From Ceratothoa steindachneri (Eukaryota > Arthropoda > Malacostraca > Isopoda > Cymothoidae), in NCBI GenBank assembly GCA_963969495.1, contig OZ018318.1, forward strand, positions 102,500,141-102,564,140: DNA of 64,000 bases. Reading direction: 5' to 3'. The notes under the pieces were generated by a model. That model ran no database searches and was not told the DNA's origin. It saw only the letters and a program-made list of their open reading frames with translations. A program made the translations under genes and the position numbers. How positions within the stretch are numbered: position 1 is the stretch's first letter; every line of letters starts with the position of its first letter. Below are positions 1 to 10,927 of this stretch, piece by piece.

Positions 1-45
1 GACGTGTGCCGTGTCTCAGGCGGTGCGCATATTCAACATTTGTGA
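1..45 (+). pseudogene. mariner transposase C-terminus (partial)
   Basis: Frame 1 reads DVCRVSGGAHIQHL followed by TGA. This matches the conserved last residues of one mariner transposase group. The element at 20450-21171 ends the same way (GGHIEHL then stop), so the two belong to related lineages. The catalytic domain lies outside the window. Whether the rest is intact is unknown, and it is called a pseudogene only by analogy with the other mariners here. Confidence 0.65.
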
Positions 46-207
46 AATCGTTCATGGAATCCACATACCTTTGATTTTCTCCTTCAAATTTGGAGGAATA
101 AATCTTATGTTGTTTAAAATTAAGTCTGTTTAGTTTCATTTGCCTTGACTAGGTAGTTTCTGTGATATTTACATCTCAACTGATATAATTTTTTTGGAAA
201 CACCCTG
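1..207 (+). mobile_element. 3' end of a mariner-like DNA transposon
   Basis: The window opens inside a mariner element. The end of the transposase frame is followed by about 160 bp of AT-rich untranslated DNA and then an outer end reading GGAAACACCCTG next to TA at 208-209. ACAGGGTGTTTCC, read inward, is the usual form of mariner terminal repeats, and TA is the target site. The 5' part lies outside the window, so completeness cannot be judged. Confidence 0.7.
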
Positions 208-209
208 TA

Positions 210-1469
<1,260 letters not shown>

Positions 1470-1720
1470 CGCTTATATTTTGCATATTAATTAGTTTAGG
1501 CCCAGTTAGGCTATTGAAGTGTCACCTATTGTATTTTTAGGGGTTTGCATTTGCATGTTAATTAGGCCAGGTTAAGTTAGGCCTCACCTATTGTAATTTT
1601 TAGAGACTTGTATTTACATGTCAATTAGTTTAGGCTTAATTAGCTATTTAAGTCTCGACTATTTTGATTTTTAGTTGTTTACATTTTGCATGTTAATTAG
1701 TTTAGGCAATGTTTGGCTGA
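1470..1720. repeat. degenerate ~68-bp tandem repeat, about 4 units
   Basis: The motif GCATGTTAATTAGTTTAGGC recurs near 1482, 1553, 1617 and 1688, each time followed by a CACCTATTGTA-like segment and a TTTTTAG run. Spacing is 64-71 bp and the copies are clearly diverged. Confidence 0.75.
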
Positions 1721-2356
1721 TGGCATTGGAGGGAAGAGTTAAATCATTACAAGGACACAATTAATGATTTACAATCAAGGGCAGGATCTCACGCAACCGA
1801 CACTCACACTGTCAGACTTCCTCCTATGCTCTAACGAACAAATTCCTCCGCTCGCAAATCCCGATAAGAATTACGTGGAGCCAAATCTCACATTCCATTA
1901 TTGTTGCGTGATAAATACACTTAATCCATCGTCTACTAATAATAAAGCAACGCCATTAACAGTTTTCTGTTCCCCCTCCGGAGCCCATAAATCATCCTTA
2001 ACCTCGCCTCACCCAGCCAAACCACCTACATAACTTTATTAAAGCTCATCTTAATTAACCTAACTTAACTTACGCAAACAGAGCTTAACTTAACAAATTT
2101 ATCTAACTTCATTTTACTATAGTATTTCGCGATAGTACTTCTTTTTAATTTCCATCCCTTCCCCATTCATCTTAGACCGAACACCAGATTTGAAAGAGGA
2201 CGTTAAACACCCTCGTGAAAGCTGAGTAAAAATAAATACATATAATGAGTCACTTAAAAAATTCTAAGTAACTGGAGGAAAAAGAAAATAGTGATGAAAA
2301 GTTAAAGTGGTTGATAATATTGGTTTGGAGCAATTAGAAAAAGATAAAAAAAAGAC
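1721..2356. other. unassigned, partly AACCTAACTTAAC-like
   Basis: Around 2040-2110 there are a few AACCTAACTTAACTTA-like words resembling the telomere-type tracts farther along. The open frame at 1764-2033 (89 codons) has no recognised domain. Nothing else is supported. Confidence 0.4.
2345..2353 (-). terminator. Pol III T-run after tRNA-Lys
   Basis: Nine A on the + strand give a T9 run on the - strand, three nucleotides past the 3' end of the tRNA-Lys gene. This is a standard RNA polymerase III stop signal. Confidence 0.8.
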
Positions 2357-2429
2357 CGCCCGAATAGGGACTCGAACCCTAGACCGTTAGGTTAAAAGCC
2401 TAACGCTCTACCGACTGAGCTATCCGGGC
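2357..2429 (-). tRNA. tRNA-Lys (anticodon TTT)
   Basis: A 73-nt cloverleaf can be drawn on the - strand. The acceptor stem GCCCGGA pairs with TTCGGGC, with one G-T, and is followed by discriminator G. The D arm contains AGCTCAGTCGGTAGAGC (box A). The anticodon loop is CTTTTAA with anticodon TTT at 2394-2396. The T arm contains GGGTTCGAGTCCC (box B). There is no intron, and a T9 terminator follows at once. The sequence is the normal eukaryotic nuclear tRNA-Lys form with no damaged pairs, so it is probably functional, though it sits among repeats and transcription cannot be judged from sequence. Confidence 0.96.
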
Positions 2430-2599
2430 ACAAGCAAACTGTTCAATAACATCAATTATATACTAATTTATTTTATTTTTTGTTTGGATAATATCAAGGA
2501 CAATTTTTAAAATACTAAACAAAAAAAAAATTACTATACATAAATGAAATAGCAATTTTATAATTTGTGACTGAGAACATATTTAGCACTTTCAACCTA

Positions 2600-3021
2600 T
2601 CTATACATTCAAGTTGCTTCAGGGAAGGTACCATCTCTGTCGCCCTCCTTTGCACTGACTCTTTCACCAATCTGCCTTCATCCAGGCGGATCCCAATCGG
2701 ATAATGAAATAGCCATAAAGGTCAGTATGACAATCGCTGGTGAGCCCGAGGGCACCAGGGGCTGGTCCTCTTTGGGGAGGGTTACCAGGAAGTATTATGA
2801 GAGGTGACTTGGTAGAGGTACATAAGATCATGCACAACATGGAGGGGCTGGATCCTGAGTTCTTGTTCCCATTGCACACGGAACCAACAAGAGAACATGT
2901 GCTAAAGATCTTCGACAGGAAATACTTCTTCTCTCAACGAGCGATCCATGAATGGAAGCAGCTGAGGCAGTCGTGGCAACCACAACCAACCTTTTTAAGG
3001 CCAAAATTGGGAAATTATTGA
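2600..3021 (+). pseudogene. CR1-type LINE ORF2 C-terminal fragment
   Basis: Codons 2740-3021 contain RGDLVEVHKIMH, then LFPLHTEPTREH and YFFSQRAIHEWKQL, then a stop. This is the ordered signature of the extreme C-terminus of CR1-clade reverse transcriptase proteins: a basic RGDLIEVYK-like block, a short TRGH-like block and a FF-RV--WN-LP-like block. No reverse transcriptase motifs precede it, so this is a 5'-truncated relic, possibly starting near 2600. It differs at many positions from the CR1 copies near 46-48 kb and so represents a separate lineage. It is a dead fragment. Confidence 0.75.
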
Positions 3022-3030
3022 GGCAACTCA

Positions 3031-3552
3031 AGAGCCAGTGTAGGCTTTCTGTACCAGTCCTAAATAAACCACCTGATGACTAATTGCAGCCCCCGGGCGG
3101 GGATGGTAAGTGGTAAGGTAAGATTTGACACCAAACAACGTTCAGGTGGAAACCTTCGTCGCCCGGGGTAAAGGAATCTGTTCCGCGTCAGAGGTATGTG
3201 GATATTGATACCCATAGGCAAGATTCTTTGGAACAGAGAGTGTGTGTGCTGCGCTGCAAAGACGGGAAAGGAAAGAAAGCAGTGTTGCAATTGGTTATGT
3301 GTGTAATGAGAAGTGTAATATCTCTACATGTGGCCTGAGATATGTACTATATATTTCAAGGAGAACCTCTTCACTTTTGCAACTACATAATCATCCCTAG
3401 GAAAATGGGTGGTTTTAGTAGTGGTTGCTGATGTTCTTTCTTTCCCTGTTCCCAAGTTAAAACGAACTTATCTGATCATCACTAATTCCCAATGCTACCC
3501 CGATAGTCAATTCCTGAACCAAATTATCCTCATTTGATAAGTACTAGATCTA
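3031..3552. other. unassigned sequence
   Basis: A GC-richer patch at about 3090-3180 precedes AT-rich DNA. No reading frame has recognisable motifs and no tandem structure was seen. Confidence 0.4.
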
Positions 3553-4322
3553 TTATATTGGTAGCCCTTGTTGGTATATTAACAAATTGACTAAAAAATT
3601 ATCTTCGAAACATTCTATAAACTTACATCTTGCTCTATCCCTCCCTATCATAGTTTTCCAGTCCACAGAATTTAAATTAAAGTCACCTAAATTAACTGTA
3701 TCTGCTTCACATCTTTGACTTATTTCCCTTGTCATTCGCTCATCTATACCATCAGGCTGTTCAGGTGGTCTGTAAAAAGCTGCCGAGTGTAGTATCCTAT
3801 TTTTATTGACCATAATATCTAGTAACAACTTCTTCCGGTTTTATTGAATTATTTAGATTTGAGGCAATGCTAGTTCTTATATAAACTAGAGGGACATGAT
3901 CTAGTAGACCTGCGGCGAAAATCAATCAGATTGGGACTCAGAAACTTCAATTATCCCTTGTGACATTGCTTTGACCTTCATATCTCTAAATATATATCAT
4001 ATATTTGAACTCAATGACCTCAATTACCTTTGGTAACATTGGTTTTAGCTGGCTACATGGAGCCAGCGACTCGTTGCGGGAGACAAGATCAACACAACAC
4101 GAGATTTGCATGACCCATAGATCCGCTGGCTTCGCCGCAGTTAATTATTATCCTACCATCACTCCTACCTCTTCTTTGACTAATGTACATATCATAACCC
4201 TGTAGATCAAAGTCACCCACATTGTGATCAAATTTAATTTCACTAACCCTGGATTCTGTTACACATACTATGGCTATTAACAACATCCATTGTCTAACAC
4301 GTGTCAAGTGATTTTCCTCCAT
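3553..4322 (-). pseudogene. CR1-type LINE endonuclease fragment
   Basis: Reading the - strand from 4322, IAIVCVTESRVSE, then LQGYDMYISQRRGRSDG and later AFYRPPEQPDG and LGDFNLNSVDW follow in the order of the apurinic/apyrimidinic endonuclease domain of CR1-like LINEs: the VTET motif, LQGY--F--DR-GR-GGG, FYRPP and the GDFN catalytic motif. The two halves are in different frames and are separated by about 260 bp with several stops (about 3829-4088), so the gene is dead. No reverse transcriptase follows. It lies close to, but on the opposite strand from, the C-terminal LINE fragment at 2600-3021, so the two are separate insertions or a rearranged one. Confidence 0.75.
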
Positions 4323-4589
4323 TATACTACGACTATATTTTCATCAATGACATAACTAAGTAATCGAGACAATTCACCCTCCACTCCCTGAAGCGCCTCT
4401 AGCCTGAATATCTTTATCTCTCTCACCCCCAGATCTATTCTATTTTCCTACCCCACCTTACCTTCAGGACAATTTTGTTCTCTTATTTTTCCATGATATC
4501 AGTACTTAGTTTCCCGCCTGTAAAACCCTAATAACACGATCATACTCCTTCCACAACACATCTATCCCATCCAAGCATTACTACAGCTT
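4323..4589. other. unassigned sequence
   Basis: Pyrimidine-rich and without recognisable coding content. It could include more of the LINE endonuclease fragment's 5' side, but no motif could be read. Confidence 0.35.
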
Positions 4590-4970
4590 TACCAAATAGA
4601 CAAAAACAAGGTTTATCTACTAATTTCCTTTCTTTTTATCCATTAGACAAAAACAAGGTTATGTACTAATTTCCTTTCCTTTTACCCATTAGACAAAAAC
4701 AAGGCTTATCTACTAATTTCTTTTTTTTACCCATTAGATAAAAACAAGGTTTATGTACTAATTTCCTTTCTTTTTATCCATTAGACAAAAACAAGGTTTA
4801 TCTACTAATTTCTTCTTCTTTTTTACCCATTAGACAAAAACAAGGTTTATGTACTAATTTCCTTTCTTTTTACCCATTAGACAAAAACAAGGTTTATGTA
4901 CTAATTTCCTTTCTTTTTACCCATTAGACAAAAACAAGGTTTATGTACTGATTTCCTTTCTTTTTTCCAA
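4590..4970. repeat. 47-bp minisatellite, about 8 units
   Basis: Units read TAGACAAAAACAAGGTTTAT, then STACTAATTTCCTTTC, then a TTTTTACCCAT-like end. Starts fall every 46-52 bp from about 4597 to 4923. The copies are very similar, with a few length changes in the T run. Confidence 0.92.
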
Positions 4971-4984
4971 GAAAAGTTACATTA

Positions 4985-5240
4985 ATTGTGCGTTAGGTTT
5001 TTCATGTTAGGTTAGATTAAGGTTATGTTTACGTTAGGCCAGATTTAAGATTAGTTAAGGTTACATTAGATTAGGTGAGGTTAATCCTGGTTAAGTTAGG
5101 TTAGGGTAATTCAAATTAAGTTAAGCTAAGTTAGGGTTTGTTAAAATTAAGTAAGGTGAGGTTAAGCAGAGGTTAGGCCACGTTTAAGATTATGTTGGGA
5201 TATGATTAATTTAAATAGGTTAGGTGAGGATAATTCAGGT
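4985..5240. repeat. telomere-like GGTTAGGTTAAG tract
   Basis: An irregular run of GTTAGGTTA, AGGTTAAG and GGTTAGG words. It resembles degenerate arthropod TTAGG telomere repeat but is broken by many substitutions. The opposite strand orientation (AACCTAACC) occurs at 8145-8455. Confidence 0.75.
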
Positions 5241-5248
5241 TAGGGGAT

Positions 5249-5300
5249 CACCTGAAGATAAGCCACCGCAAGCTTTCGTAGGGTGGCTTCTCTTCAGGTG
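5249..5300. repeat. inverted repeat, 19-bp arms
   Basis: CACCTGAAGATAAGCCACC at 5249-5267 pairs with GGTGGCTTCTCTTCAGGTG at 5282-5300 with one mismatch and a 14-nt loop. Each arm is one copy of the GGCTTATCTTCAGGTG core of the minisatellite that begins 215 bp farther on, so the hairpin is two satellite units facing each other. Confidence 0.9.
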
Positions 5301-5514
5301 CAAGTTTCGAACCAGAGCCATTGGTTAAGGTGAGCGAGTTATAAAGCTAAACAACCTATAAAAAAAATAATATATGTAATTATCGTCTTTTAAAACCAAT
5401 AATCCCAAACCACGACCAAAACTAGGTAACACAAAAGTACTTTTTTATCTTTTAATAAAACCAATAAACCAAAACGACCTGACCTAACTAACCTAGGAAA
5501 CAGGGGACAGGTGA
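5301..5514. other. unassigned AT-rich spacer
   Basis: Sequence between the hairpin and the satellite built from the same core. It contains a few CCTAACTAACCTAGG words and nothing else I can name. Confidence 0.4.
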
Positions 5515-6175
5515 AAAAAAGTTAAGGTGACTTATCTTCAGATGAAAAAGCTTGGGTAGCTTATTTTCAGATGAAAAATGTTAGGGTTGCTTATCTTCAG
5601 ATGAAAAAAAGCTTGGGTAGCTTATTTTCAGATGAAAAAAGTTAGGGTTGCTTATCTTCAGATGAAAAGTCTTGGGTAGCTTATTTTCAGATGAAAAAAG
5701 TTAGGGTTGCTTATCTTCAGATGAAAAAAAGCTTGGGTAGCTTATTTTCAGATGAAAAAAGTTAGGGTTGCTTATCTTCAGGTGAAAAAAAGCTTGGGTA
5801 GCTTATTTTCAGATGAAAAAAGTTAGGGTGGCTTATCTTCAGATGGATAATTGAGGTGGCTTATTTTCAAGTGAAAAAAGATTGGGTCGCTTAACTTCAG
5901 ATGAAAATAAGGTGGTTTATCTCCGGGTAAAAAAGTCAACGAGGCTTATCGTCAGGTGAAAAATCTGGGGTGGCTAATCTTCAAGTAAAAAAAAAGTAGT
6001 TGGGGTAGCTTATCTTCAGATGGAAAAAGTTAGGGTGTCTTAATCTTCAGAGGAAAAAAATAGGATAACTTATCTTCAGATGAAAAAGCTAGGATGGCTT
6101 ATTTTCAGGGTAAAAAATCTAGGATGGTTTATCAATTGGTGAAAAAGCTGGGGTGGCTTATCTTCGGGCGATCCA
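5515..6175. repeat. ~30-bp minisatellite with a ~60-bp dimeric repeat
   Basis: The core GCTTATCTTCAGATGAAAAA recurs throughout. Between about 5550 and 5820 two variants alternate: AGCTTGGGTAGCTTATTTTC and GTTAGGGTTGCTTATCTTC. The GCTTGGGTAG form starts near 5550, 5611, 5670, 5731 and 5792, a 60-61-bp higher-order period. From about 5830 the units become irregular and diverge toward the right edge. Frames running out of it (for example 6094-6453) are by-products. Confidence 0.92.
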
Positions 6176-6642
6176 GGTTAAATTCTGATAAAGTGAAACA
6201 ACAGAGGAACCACACAACAAGAAAATATTTAAAAGTGATAGGCCTGACCACCAGGCACTTAGCATCTCTTTGCACCCTACCACACTTCTTTCTCTTTTCA
6301 GCATTGTCTATTTTCAGCTATCTGTCCCCACGCCCTTTCTTTATACCCTATCCACACCTACCCACTTACATCGTTCAAGTCACTTATGTTTCCAAGTCTT
6401 CTTCGCTGCGTTATGACCAAATGTTCAGTCCCTTTGATGCGTCCCATAACTAGCAAGGATCCATTTAAAATGACGTAACGCCGAGAAGAGTAAAGTCTCT
6501 AATACACTTTAAGCCAAGTGGAATTGCGCGCCCTCCCGGCCCCATTGAAGGCGAGTCTGTTGGGGCATGGACCAGCACTCTGCAGCTGACTGCTGTTCCT
6601 GGAGTACCACAATACCGCCGCAAGATCTGAAGCGAGATGTCT
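6176..6642. other. unassigned, GC-richer patch upstream of a SINE-like tail
   Basis: About 6480-6640 is unusually GC-rich for the window (GCGCGCCCTCCCGGCCCC, CAGCTGACTGCTG). It directly precedes the SINE-like 3' half at 6643, so it may be the 5' part of that element. I could not find a convincing Pol III A/B box pair in it. Confidence 0.35.
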
Positions 6643-6750
6643 ACTAGGCATCCTCACTTCCCCTAATCTTTACTTTATTTACAGATCTCTCCTTACAACT
6701 TTTATGTGGGGATGTCCTTGTTGGTTTTCATTTTAAACTTAATTAAAAAA
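6643..6750 (+). repeat. SINE-like repeat copy, 3' half
   Basis: Contains TAATCTTTACTTTATTTACA, then GGGATGTCCTTGTTGGTTTTC, then TTTTAAACTTAATTAAAAAA. This is the same order of blocks as the family defined at 38955-39080 and 39385-39603: a pyrimidine-rich block, a CTCGTTGGTTTTCGC block and an AT-only tail. It is diverged, and the 5' end is uncertain. Confidence 0.55.
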
Positions 6751-7041
6751 TGTAGAGGATAAAAAAAACTCATCGATAACTACAAGAAAATGGTGGGGGG
6801 ATGGGGGAATCCAAATTTACCACGTAAATACACTAAGAGGTTAGCGCTATTTAACTCGTTAGTTTGTGCCATGGTCTTGTCACCATCAATTATACCGGGC
6901 TATTTTCCTATTTATAATAAAATAAAATGTTTAAAAAAAAATTATAAATACAAGACATATGTACTAAACTAAAAAAATAGCACCAAAAAATTTAAGAAAA
7001 AAAATCTATAAAACCATATAAATAGTTACAACTTACATATT

Positions 7042-7112
7042 GCGCCGCTGGTGTAGTGGTATCATGCAAGATTCCCATTCTTGCGACCCGGGTTCGATTC
7101 CCGGGCGGCGCA
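7042..7112 (+). tRNA. tRNA-Gly (anticodon CCC)
   Basis: A 71-nt cloverleaf. The acceptor GCGCCGC pairs perfectly with GCGGCGC and discriminator A follows. The D arm region is TGGTGTAGTGGTATCA (box A). The anticodon stem CAAGA/TCTTG encloses loop TTCCCAT with anticodon CCC at 7074-7076. The T arm is CCGGGTTCGATTCCCGG (box B). A T5 run at 7117-7121 provides a Pol III stop. All stems are intact and the sequence is that of an ordinary nuclear tRNA-Gly, so it is probably a working gene despite the surrounding satellites. Confidence 0.96.
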
Positions 7113-8144
7113 TTTATTTTTATTATTTTTTATTTAACCCAGATTTTTCTATAATCCTTTGCTTTATATAAATTGCCCAATAATACCAGTTTCGTTTTTA
7201 ACAATAGAATTACTTGTTTAAAAGCAAAGTCCCATAATCAAATCGATTTCTAATAACTGTGAAATTTAACCTCGTTTTATATTCTCTTTATCTAATTATA
7301 TGCATCTATTTTATCTTCTTGCAAATAACGTTTTAATTTATTCATATATCCATACTAAGCGACAATATTTATAAATAAAAAGAGAATTCTAATAAATTTC
7401 TCCGAATTTCCCCCGTATTTAGCCTCCATTATGGGGAATTGAATTTGAGTGGCGCCATCTCTTGGCTGCAAGACAAACTTAAATAGTTGCCAGATACTGA
7501 CTGATCAATAATAACTTTTCAACTTTTCTCTCAGATAAATATATATGTTTATATTTCGAATATAGCTATTTTTTTTATATAATTAGACGTATCTGAAGTG
7601 AAAAAAAGGTAGGTAATTTTGTCGGATTATTTATTATAAATGGAAGAAATTACTTTTGAAAGAGGAATGGACTTATAGTTATATTCATTTTTAGGTGAAC
7701 TGCTGCTTCCATCCTCCTTTCATGCTATTTATTACCTCTTTCCTCGAATTAGATAGTAATACTAGAATAATATTATATATTATGATGGTTTAAGTTTATA
7801 ATTATTAATTTTCTTGGCAATTTATTAATAACATGATATTTATATTGGTAATTCATACCACTGCGACCAAACATTTTCGGAGAAATATTAAAAAAAAAAA
7901 GTGAACAATATAGAAAAACTAAAAGAATTGCCAGATATTTCCACTACCGGTTACTAGCAAATAGGCCAGTTTATTATTCTTTTTTATCTCGGGGTCTTGT
8001 TGGTAAACTGTTTTAAATCATATAAATTATTTCCTTGAATTTTGCTCGCTATTTGCCACTCATATTTAAGTTTTTAGCATAAAATATATTGGTTATCGAT
8101 TTCTAAGTGTTGGTTTAATGGCAGCCTATCATCAAGTTAGGTTA
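7113..8144. other. AT-rich stretch, nothing assigned
   Basis: Over 1 kb of AT-rich sequence with no long frame and no tandem structure. At 7450-7468 there is a GTGGCGCCATCTCTTGG word of a kind common in arthropod intergenic DNA, but a single copy supports no call. Confidence 0.5.
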
Positions 8145-8455
8145 AATAAAGTACTGTAATGATATTTATTTTTTAACTAACCTAACTAAACTTAACCTAA
8201 TTAACCTAACTTAACGTAAACCTGACTTAACATAACCTCTTAACTTAAACCTAACTTAACCTAACCTATCATAACATACCCTAAACCGAACCCAAACTTA
8301 TCTTAAACTAACCTTACCTAACATAACTTAAACCTAAGAACCTAACTTAACCTAAACCTAATCTAACCTAACTTAACCTATCCTAACATACCTAAACCTA
8401 ACCCAAACTTAACCTAAACCTAACCTAACCCACACTTAAGCCAAACAAGACGATA
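8145..8455. repeat. telomere-like AACCTAACTTAACC tract
   Basis: Dense AACCTAAC, AACTTAACC and CCTAAACC words over about 300 bp, degenerate rather than a clean (CCTAA)n. It leads straight into the 155-bp and 46-bp repeats, which use the same CCTAACC words. Confidence 0.85.
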
Positions 8456-8459
8456 AACG

Positions 8460-9690
8460 TCAAACTGAACGAGAAACAAGACTGTAACTTAGATCAGGTA
8501 TAGTAAGTGCTTTGGGAAGTTTGTTTGTTTACCTAACCTGACAGAACCGAACCTAACCAACGAAGTTTGTTTGTCTACCTAACCTGATACAACCGAACCT
8601 AACCAACGAAGTTTGTTTGTTTACCTAACCTGATACAACCGAACCTAACCAACGAAGTTTGTTTGTTTATCTAACCTGATACAACTGAACCTAACCAACG
8701 AAGTTTGTTTGTTTACTTAACCTAATACAACCGAACCTAACCAACGAAGTTTGTTTGTTTACCTAACCTGACGCAACTGAACCTGACCAACGAAGTTTGT
8801 TTGTTTACCTAACCTGACACAACCGAACTTAACCAACGAAGTTTGTTTGTTTACCTAACCTGACACAACCGAACTTAACCAACGAAGTTTGTTTGTTTAC
8901 CTAACCTGACACAACCGAACCTAACCAACGAAGCTTGTTTGTTTACCTAACCTGACACAACCGAACCTAACCAACGACCCCAAACTAGATGATATACGGT
9001 AGACTGCACATAACCAGAGAGTAGACGGTAAAGCATAAACTTAGATTTAGGTTAGGTAAAGTGATTTGGAATGTTGTTTTTTAACCTAAATTAGACATGG
9101 CCGAACCGAACCAAACCTAACCCACACCTAACCACACAACCAGAAACTAGACGATACACTTAAAAACATAACTACAAACTTGTCGATAGAGCGCAAACTT
9201 ATGGTTAGGTGGTTATTTTGAATGTTTTTTTAAACTTAACTTAAACCTAACCGAATCTAACCAAACCTAACCCACACCAAACCAGAAACTAGACGCTAGA
9301 CTTAAAAACATAACCAGAAACTTGATGCTAAAGGTTAAATTTAGGTTTAAGTTAAAGTGTTATGGAAACATTTTTTACCTAACCTAACTTAACTGAATCG
9401 AACCTAACCAAGACAACCCAAAACTAGACACCAGACCATAAACCTAACCAGAAACCAAACGGTAGACCACAAACTAGACAGTAAAGTGCAAACTTAGGTT
9501 AAAGTTAAGGAAAGTGACTAGTTTTTTTTTACCTAACCTCAACTAAACGTAACGAAACCTAACCTACCACAACTAGAAACAAGACAGCGACCCGTAAATA
9601 TAACCGTAAACACAGGGTAGACCGTGAACTTAACCAGAAACTTGACGGTAGACCACACACTTAGCAGTACCAATTCATCTCTCACTTGTG
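8460..9690. repeat. ~155-bp repeat built on CCTAACC words
   Basis: A recurring unit can be traced: AACTTAGATTTAGGTTAGG, a GTAAAGTGATTTGGAATG-like block, a T run, ACCTAACCTAACTTAACCGA, CAGAAACTAGACG and ACATAACCAGAAACTTGACG. The AAACTTAG-like landmark falls near 8484, 9037, 9190, 9337 and 9489, so the last four are spaced 147-158 bp. The first interval is longer because the 46-bp array lies inside that unit. Confidence 0.75.
8517..8976. repeat. 46-bp tandem repeat, 10 units of exactly 46 bp
   Basis: Units start with AAGTTTGTTTGTTTACCTAA at 8517, 8563, 8609, 8655, 8701, 8747, 8793, 8839, 8885 and 8931, each ending CGAACCTAACCAACG. Length is constant at 46 bp and only a few substitutions separate the units. 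The sequence is a segment of the surrounding ~155-bp unit, so it arose by local amplification inside it. Confidence 0.97.
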
Positions 9691-10035
9691 ACTTGCAGGA
9701 AAGAAGCAAGAGGCTTTCCACACAGTTGCGCTCTTGGTAAAGTTTTTTTTCAACCGATCTGCGCCCTTGAAGTTTTTACCACCAATCAGTGTTCTCGACG
9801 AGGGTATTACAGCCAATTTGCGCTATTGGTGAAGGGTTTACCACTGAACTGCGCGGTCTTGGTGAAGGGTTTACCACTGAACTGCGCGTTCTTGGTAAGC
9901 GTTCCACCACCAATTCGGCTTCTTAGGCAAGAATTTTACCACGGATTTGCGTCTAATTTGTACTCTTAGTTAAGGTTTTACCACATATCTGAGATCTTGA
10001 CAAAGGTTTTACCATGATTGGATTTCATTTGTTAA
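9691..10035. repeat. ~33-bp minisatellite, first piece
   Basis: Units of the form TTTACCACCGATTTGCGC then TCTTGGTAAGGG, about 30-36 bp, strongly diverged. The same satellite appears at 13525-14310 and 14935-15045. Confidence 0.8.
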
Positions 10036-10189
10036 AGTGGTTTCGACAAGTATTTTTTCAGCAATTGTGAAGGTCCGTGGTCAGTTCGATTCACTTGTAT
10101 GTATTTCTATTCTTGATTTTGTTTGATTGGTGAACTTTGATTTCTAATCTGTCAAGTTCATTTTAATGACGAATCTAAGTTCATTTTGA

Positions 10190-10650
10190 TCGAATCCGAT
10201 CGCAAGAAGTTCGTTTATCGCAGAGCAGGCGGAAGGATTGCATCAAAAAGGGTGTAAAATTTGTGGAGGAAGTGTAATGGTCTGATCAGGTAAGGAATTG
10301 GGATGCTTTTGCGCTTCTAGGGTACAGGGAAAGCACGTGTGCAATAAGAATTGCTGCGGCAGTCTGCTTTCACTTATCTGTCAGCCTCCGAAACCCATCG
10401 TGCAATTTTCATGGAGGATAACGCCCCTGGCCCGCGACCAAGATGGTGAAGACCTTACTTAGCGACGAGCACATCACTGGTATGAACGGTCCTGCGCGGA
10501 TTCTGCACCTGAATCCATTTGAGAATGTTTGCGAGACCCTCGAAGAGAGGTCTAAAGCGAGGAATCCGAAAACACTTCAAGAACTCTGAGAATTTCTTCA
10601 AGATGAATGGGGACAAGAAGACTGCGAAAGAGTATCAAAAACTTGTGCCA
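10190..10650 (+). pseudogene. Tc1-like transposase, C-terminal half, decayed
   Basis: Pieces in different frames read in order as a Tc1 transposase DDE domain: VYRRAGGR, then ICGGSVMV (the FGGGSVMVWG block), then MEDNAPG (the D-N-APGH motif with the second catalytic Asp), then KMVKTLLSDEHITGMNGPAR, LHLNPFENV (normally SPDLNPIENVW), ARNPKTLQEL and EFLQDEW. There are at least three frame changes and several stops. In the third motif SPD has become ILH, so the usual Asp of SPDLNP is lost. The N-terminal paired-type DNA-binding domain and terminal repeats are not found. The right end is cut by the inverted-repeat element starting at 10653. Confidence 0.8.
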
Positions 10651-10652
10651 TA

Positions 10653-10927
10653 AAAAATCCAAGGTTTCCAAAATTGACTTCTGATAACCTAATTGTATAA
10701 ACCTAATGCTTCCTGTGGCAGATTTCATAACATCATCGAGAATAAAGACCTCCACACTAACTACTAATGACTCGTTCAGAGCATTTGGAAAGTTCATTTG
10801 TTCTAGTAAATTGCTCATCTGCTGATAACTTTCGCTTTGCTTATCCAAATTTGCATCACTTTAAACCATACACAGTTTATACCATTATTAGGTTATCAGA
10901 AGCTAATTTGGGAAACCTTGGATTTTC
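10653..10927. repeat. inverted-repeat element with ~43-bp arms
   Basis: The left arm 10653-10695 contains AATCCAAGGTTTCCAAAATT and CTTCTGATAACCTAATTG. The right arm 10883-10927 is its reverse complement with about four differences and one or two inserted bases. The spacer is about 187 bp and has no coding content. The layout fits a foldback element or MITE lying at the end of the Tc1 relic. No clear target-site duplication was seen. Confidence 0.8.

Noticed and set aside
6094..6453. 119-codon frame starting MAYFQGKKS
   Set aside because: Begins inside the GCTTATCTTCAG satellite, has no recognisable domain and no exon context.
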